From an uncultured Ruminococcus sp. (lineage in GTDB: Bacteria; Bacillota; Clostridia; Oscillospirales; Ruminococcaceae): 9,607 bases of DNA. Positions 6,534-9,607 of this stretch are shown here, piece after piece. The notes under the pieces are model-generated. The model ran no database searches, was not told the origin of the DNA, and saw only the letters and a list, made by a program, of their open reading frames with translations. Position 1 is the stretch's first letter. Each line of letters begins with the position of its first letter. Position numbers and translations under genes: made by a program. The stretch spans positions 1 to 9,607 of the forward strand of contig CABQIF010000083.1 in NCBI GenBank assembly GCA_902464115.1. The letters run 5' to 3'.

Positions 6534-8501
6534 ATGTCCGAATTTCGATTACATGCACCCTATCAGCCAACGGGTGACCAGCCAGAGGCGATTGCAGAAC
6601 TGGTGAACGGTATTCGAGCAGGTGACCATGAACAGACCCTGTTAGGGGTTACGGGTTCGGGAAAGACCTTTACCATTGCGAATGTCATCGCACAAGTCAA
6701 CAAGCCAACGCTCGTTCTGGCACACAATAAAATTCTAGCCGCACAGCTCTGCTCCGAGTTCAAGGAATTTTTTCCGGAAAATGCGGTAGAATATTTTGTC
6801 AGCTATTATGATTACTATCAGCCGGAGGCATATGTACCGAGTACAGACAGCTATATTGAAAAAGATTCCTCCATCAATGATGAAATTGATAAGCTGCGGC
6901 ATTCTGCCACGACTGCACTGGCAGAACGACGAGATGTCATCATTGTTGCCAGTGTATCCTGTATCTATTCGCTGGGCAGTCCGGAGGAATACCGTTCCAT
7001 GGTGGTTTCCGTGCGAAAGGGCATGGAGAAGCCACGGGAACAGCTGCTGAAAGAACTGGTTGCGATTCAGTACGAGCGGAACGACGTGCAGTTTGTCCGG
7101 AACAAGTTCCGAGTACGGGGCGATGTTGTGGAGATTTTTCCGTCCAGTTCTAACCACACTGCCATTCGGGTGGAATATTTCGGAGATGAGATTGACCGCA
7201 TCTGTGAAGTGGATACCGTGACAGGAAATGTTACTGCAACGCTACAGCACGCAGCCATTTTTCCGGCATCGCATTATGTTGTCAGCAGCGAGCACGTCGA
7301 GCAGGCGATTTCTGAAATTGAAACAGAGTTACAAGAACGGGTGGCATATTTTGAAGCGAATCACCGTCTGATTGAAGCCCAGCGAATCGCCCAGCGGACG
7401 CATTACGACATGGAAATGCTGCGAGAAATCGGCTTTTGCAGCGGCATTGAAAACTATTCCCGCATCTTAGCCGGCAGACCTGCCGGAAGCGTGCCCTATA
7501 CGCTGTTAGACCACTTTCCGGATGATTTTCTGCTGGTGGTCGATGAAAGCCATGTGACTCTGCCACAGGTACGGGCGATGTCTGCCGGCGACCATGCCCG
7601 AAAGGCAACGCTTGTGGATTATGGTTTCCGGCTGCCGAGTGCATTCGATAACCGTCCGCTGAACTTTGATGAATTCTATGAGCGAATACCGCAAGCCATC
7701 TATGTCAGTGCAACGCCGGGCGAGTTTGAAAAACAGCATTCTTCTGCAATCGTGGAACAGGTGATTCGTCCGACGGGACTATTAGACCCGATGATTAGCG
7801 TTCGTCCGGTATCCGGACAAATTGAAGACTTGTATTCCGAGATTCAAAAGCGAGTGGAGCGGAACGAACGGGTTCTGATTACCACGCTCACCAAGAAGAT
7901 GGCGGAGGACTTGACTGCCTATCTGGAAAAGCTGTCCGTACGGGTGCAGTATCTGCACCACGATGTGGACACTGTAAAGCGAATGGAGATTATCCGAGAT
8001 TTGCGGCTCGGGAATTTTGATGTGCTGGTAGGCATCAACCTGCTGCGAGAGGGCTTAGACATTCCGGAAGTTTCGCTGGTTGCCATTTTGGATGCGGATA
8101 AAGAGGGCTTTTTGCGGAGTGAAACGGCACTGATTCAGACGATTGGACGGGCAGCCCGAAACGCAAACGGCATGGTTATTTTGTATGCAGATGAAGTGAC
8201 TGGCTCGATGGAACGGGCAATCACAGAAACCGAACGCCGCCGGAAGAAGCAGATGGCATATAATACCGCCCATCACATCACACCAAAGACGATTACGAAA
8301 GCGGTTCGGGATGTCATTGAAATTTCGACCAAGGAAGAAGTCGAAGAGCAGACGGCTGCTCCAAAGATGACGGAACAGGAACGCAAGGCACTGATGGAAA
8401 CCTTGACGGCACAGATGAAAGAAGCAGCAAAGCTGCTGGAATTTGAACACGCTGCGTATTTGCGAGATAAAATTCAGGAATTGAGGGGGAAGAAAGCATG
8501 A
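6534..8501 (+). CDS. uvrB: Excinuclease ABC subunit B (UvrB)
   Basis: The damage-verifying helicase-like subunit of nucleotide excision repair. It is loaded by UvrA and then recruits UvrC for incision. It has 655 residues, the normal length. Helicase motif I (Walker A) is GVTGSGKT at 38-45. The DNA-gripping beta-hairpin is YYDYYQPEAY at 91-100. The Walker B/DEAD-like motif is DESH at 337-340. SATPGEFE follows at 392-399, and motif VI is QTIGRAARN at 535-543. The C-terminal UVR domain that contacts UvrC spans about 615-650. AGGAGGTG at 6518-6525 lies 8 bases before the ATG, an ideal site. The stop overlaps the uvrA start (ATGA), indicating translational coupling. uvrB is SOS-regulated in many bacteria; here the only candidate operator is the palindrome at 6462-6475. 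Confidence 0.98.
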   Translation: MSEFRLHAPYQPTGDQPEAIAELVNGIRAGDHEQTLLGVTGSGKTFTIANVIAQVNKPTLVLAHNKILAAQLCSEFKEFFPENAVEYFVSYYDYYQPEAYVPSTDSYIEKDSSINDEIDKLRHSATTALAERRDVIIVASVSCIYSLGSPEEYRSMVVSVRKGMEKPREQLLKELVAIQYERNDVQFVRNKFRVRGDVVEIFPSSSNHTAIRVEYFGDEIDRICEVDTVTGNVTATLQHAAIFPASHYVVSSEHVEQAISEIETELQERVAYFEANHRLIEAQRIAQRTHYDMEMLREIGFCSGIENYSRILAGRPAGSVPYTLLDHFPDDFLLVVDESHVTLPQVRAMSAGDHARKATLVDYGFRLPSAFDNRPLNFDEFYERIPQAIYVSATPGEFEKQHSSAIVEQVIRPTGLLDPMISVRPVSGQIEDLYSEIQKRVERNERVLITTLTKKMAEDLTAYLEKLSVRVQYLHHDVDTVKRMEIIRDLRLGNFDVLVGINLLREGLDIPEVSLVAILDADKEGFLRSETALIQTIGRAARNANGMVILYADEVTGSMERAITETERRRKKQMAYNTAHHITPKTITKAVRDVIEISTKEEVEEQTAAPKMTEQERKALMETLTAQMKEAAKLLEFEHAAYLRDKIQELRGKKA

Positions 8502-9607
8502 TAGACCGCATTCGGGTGCGAGGTGCAAGAGCCAACAATTTGAAGAATATTGATGTCGATCTGCCAAGAGATGCATTGGTGGTCATGACCGGGCTTTCCG
8601 GTTCGGGGAAGTCCTCCCTTGCCTTTGATACGATTTTTGCAGACGGTCAGCGGCGGTATATGGAAAGCCTGTCGTCCTATGCACGGCAGTTTTTAGGACA
8701 GATGGAAAAGCCCGATGTAGACAGCATCGAGGGCTTGTCGCCAGCGATTTCCATCGACCAGAAAACCACCTCGAAGAACCCTCGTTCTACCGTGGGAACG
8801 GTTACAGAAATCTATGACTATCTGCGGTTGCTGTATGCACGGATTGGCATTCCGCATTGTCCGATTTGCGGGCGGGAAATTCGTCAGCAGAGCATTGACG
8901 AAATGGTAGACCGTGTGTTGTCGCTGGAAGAAGGCACACGGATTCAGCTGTTAGCACCGATTATTCGTGGCAAAAAGGGACAGCATACCAAAGAACTGGA
9001 AAAGGCACGCCGTTCCGGCTATGTGCGAGTGAAGATTGACGACAACCTGTATGATTTATCAGAAACCATCACGCTGGACAAGAACAAAAAGCATACCATT
9101 GAAATCGTGGTAGACCGACTGGTGGTCAAAGAGGGGATTCGTTCCCGTCTGACAGACAGCTTGGAAACGGTCTTTTCCCTGACAGGCAGTCTGGCGGCGG
9201 TAGAAATCATGGGCAAAGAAACATGGCTGTTTTCGCAGAAATACGCCTGTCCGGAACATAATATTTCCATCGAAGAGCTGACTCCTCGGATGTTTTCGTT
9301 CAACAACCCCTACGGGGCGTGTGAAAATTGTACAGGGTTAGGGGTTTTCCAGAAAGTTGACCCGGATTTGATTGTCCCGAATGTAGATTTGAGCATTGCA
9401 CAGGGAGCAATCAAAGCCCCTGGCTGGAACAGTCTCGATGATAATTCCATCGCCATGATGTATTATCAGGCGGTTGCAGAGAGCGAGCACGTTTCCCTCG
9501 ATACGCCTGTGAAAGATTTGCCGAAGGATGCCATGAAGTCGTTCCTGTACGGAACGACAAAGGAATTATTTTTGCACCGCATCCAGGAAAACGGAAAGAG
9601 TACGGGT
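8498..9607 (+). CDS. uvrA: Excinuclease ABC subunit A (UvrA), 3'-truncated by window edge
   Basis: The DNA damage-recognition ABC ATPase of nucleotide excision repair. It dimerises, finds lesions and loads UvrB. The frame is open from ATG 8498 to the window end, giving 370 of the roughly 940 residues usual for the family. The start overlaps the uvrB TGA, and the GA-rich stretch at 8484-8490 (AGGGGGA) serves as ribosome binding site 7 bases upstream. The first ATP-binding domain shows Walker A GLSGSGKSS (32-40) and the Q-loop SIDQK (85-89). CPICG (121-125) follows as in E. coli UvrA. The UvrB-binding region includes LLAPIIRGKKGQHTKELEKA (151-170) and KKHTIEIVVDR (197-207). The first zinc module has C251, H254, C275 and C278, so its second ligand position is histidine (CPEH) rather than the usual cysteine. 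The signature motif, second zinc module and second ATPase lie beyond the window. Confidence 0.97.
   Translation, partial: MIDRIRVRGARANNLKNIDVDLPRDALVVMTGLSGSGKSSLAFDTIFADGQRRYMESLSSYARQFLGQMEKPDVDSIEGLSPAISIDQKTTSKNPRSTVGTVTEIYDYLRLLYARIGIPHCPICGREIRQQSIDEMVDRVLSLEEGTRIQLLAPIIRGKKGQHTKELEKARRSGYVRVKIDDNLYDLSETITLDKNKKHTIEIVVDRLVVKEGIRSRLTDSLETVFSLTGSLAAVEIMGKETWLFSQKYACPEHNISIEELTPRMFSFNNPYGACENCTGLGVFQKVDPDLIVPNVDLSIAQGAIKAPGWNSLDDNSIAMMYYQAVAESEHVSLDTPVKDLPKDAMKSFLYGTTKELFLHRIQENGKSTG

Noticed and set aside
1..9607. A hidden novel system (defence, mobile, CRISPR, retron or similar)
   Set aside because: All long coding stretches are assigned to known housekeeping families, and intergenic regions are at most 114 bases. 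I saw no direct repeat arrays, transposase, integrase, phage or toxin-antitoxin signatures.

Overview
This window looks like ordinary chromosome from a low-to-mid-GC Gram-positive bacterium, most likely an anaerobic Clostridia of the Ruminococcus/Oscillospiraceae type. That placement is an inference from three things: strong Shine-Dalgarno sites (GGAGG and AGGAGGTG), the indirect GatCAB route to Gln-tRNA, and clostridial-style versions of the pseudouridine synthase and RadC. No 16S rRNA gene or other firm taxonomic marker is present. There are eight protein genes. Two are cut by the window edges, and all are recognisable housekeeping families.

Positions 1-4526, plus strand: the C-terminal two-thirds of NAD+-dependent DNA ligase (ligA), then gatC, gatA and gatB with gaps of 33, 22 and 29 bases. 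The short gaps and lack of internal terminators suggest one transcription unit. GatCAB converts Glu-tRNA(Gln) to Gln-tRNA(Gln), and Asp-tRNA(Asn) to Asn-tRNA(Asn) where needed. LigA seals nicks in replication and repair. An 8-bp perfect inverted repeat surrounds the ligA stop codon.

Positions 4548-5628, minus strand: an RluA/RluD-family pseudouridine synthase, convergent with gatB. The two genes share a strong bidirectional terminator hairpin. The synthase is preceded by an extended -10 promoter and a 7-codon leader ORF. The leader has its own ribosome binding site, and its stop codon overlaps the synthase start.

Positions 5688-9607, plus strand: radC, then uvrB and the first 370 codons of uvrA. 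uvrB and uvrA overlap by ATGA and form the classic Firmicute uvrBA excision-repair operon. A CAGAC-N4-GTCTG palindrome between radC and uvrB, followed by six Ts, may be a terminator for radC. Because it lies over the -35 position of the likely uvrB promoter, it could instead or also be an operator with LexA-like geometry.

There is no sign of mobile DNA, CRISPR, phage, rRNA or tRNA genes, or of an accessory or defence system. The points worth a second look are regulatory: the leader ORF, the uvrB palindrome and the ligA-gatC hairpin. No gene-free stretch exceeds 300 bases; the longest are 114 bases (5574-5687) and 105 bases (6429-6533).
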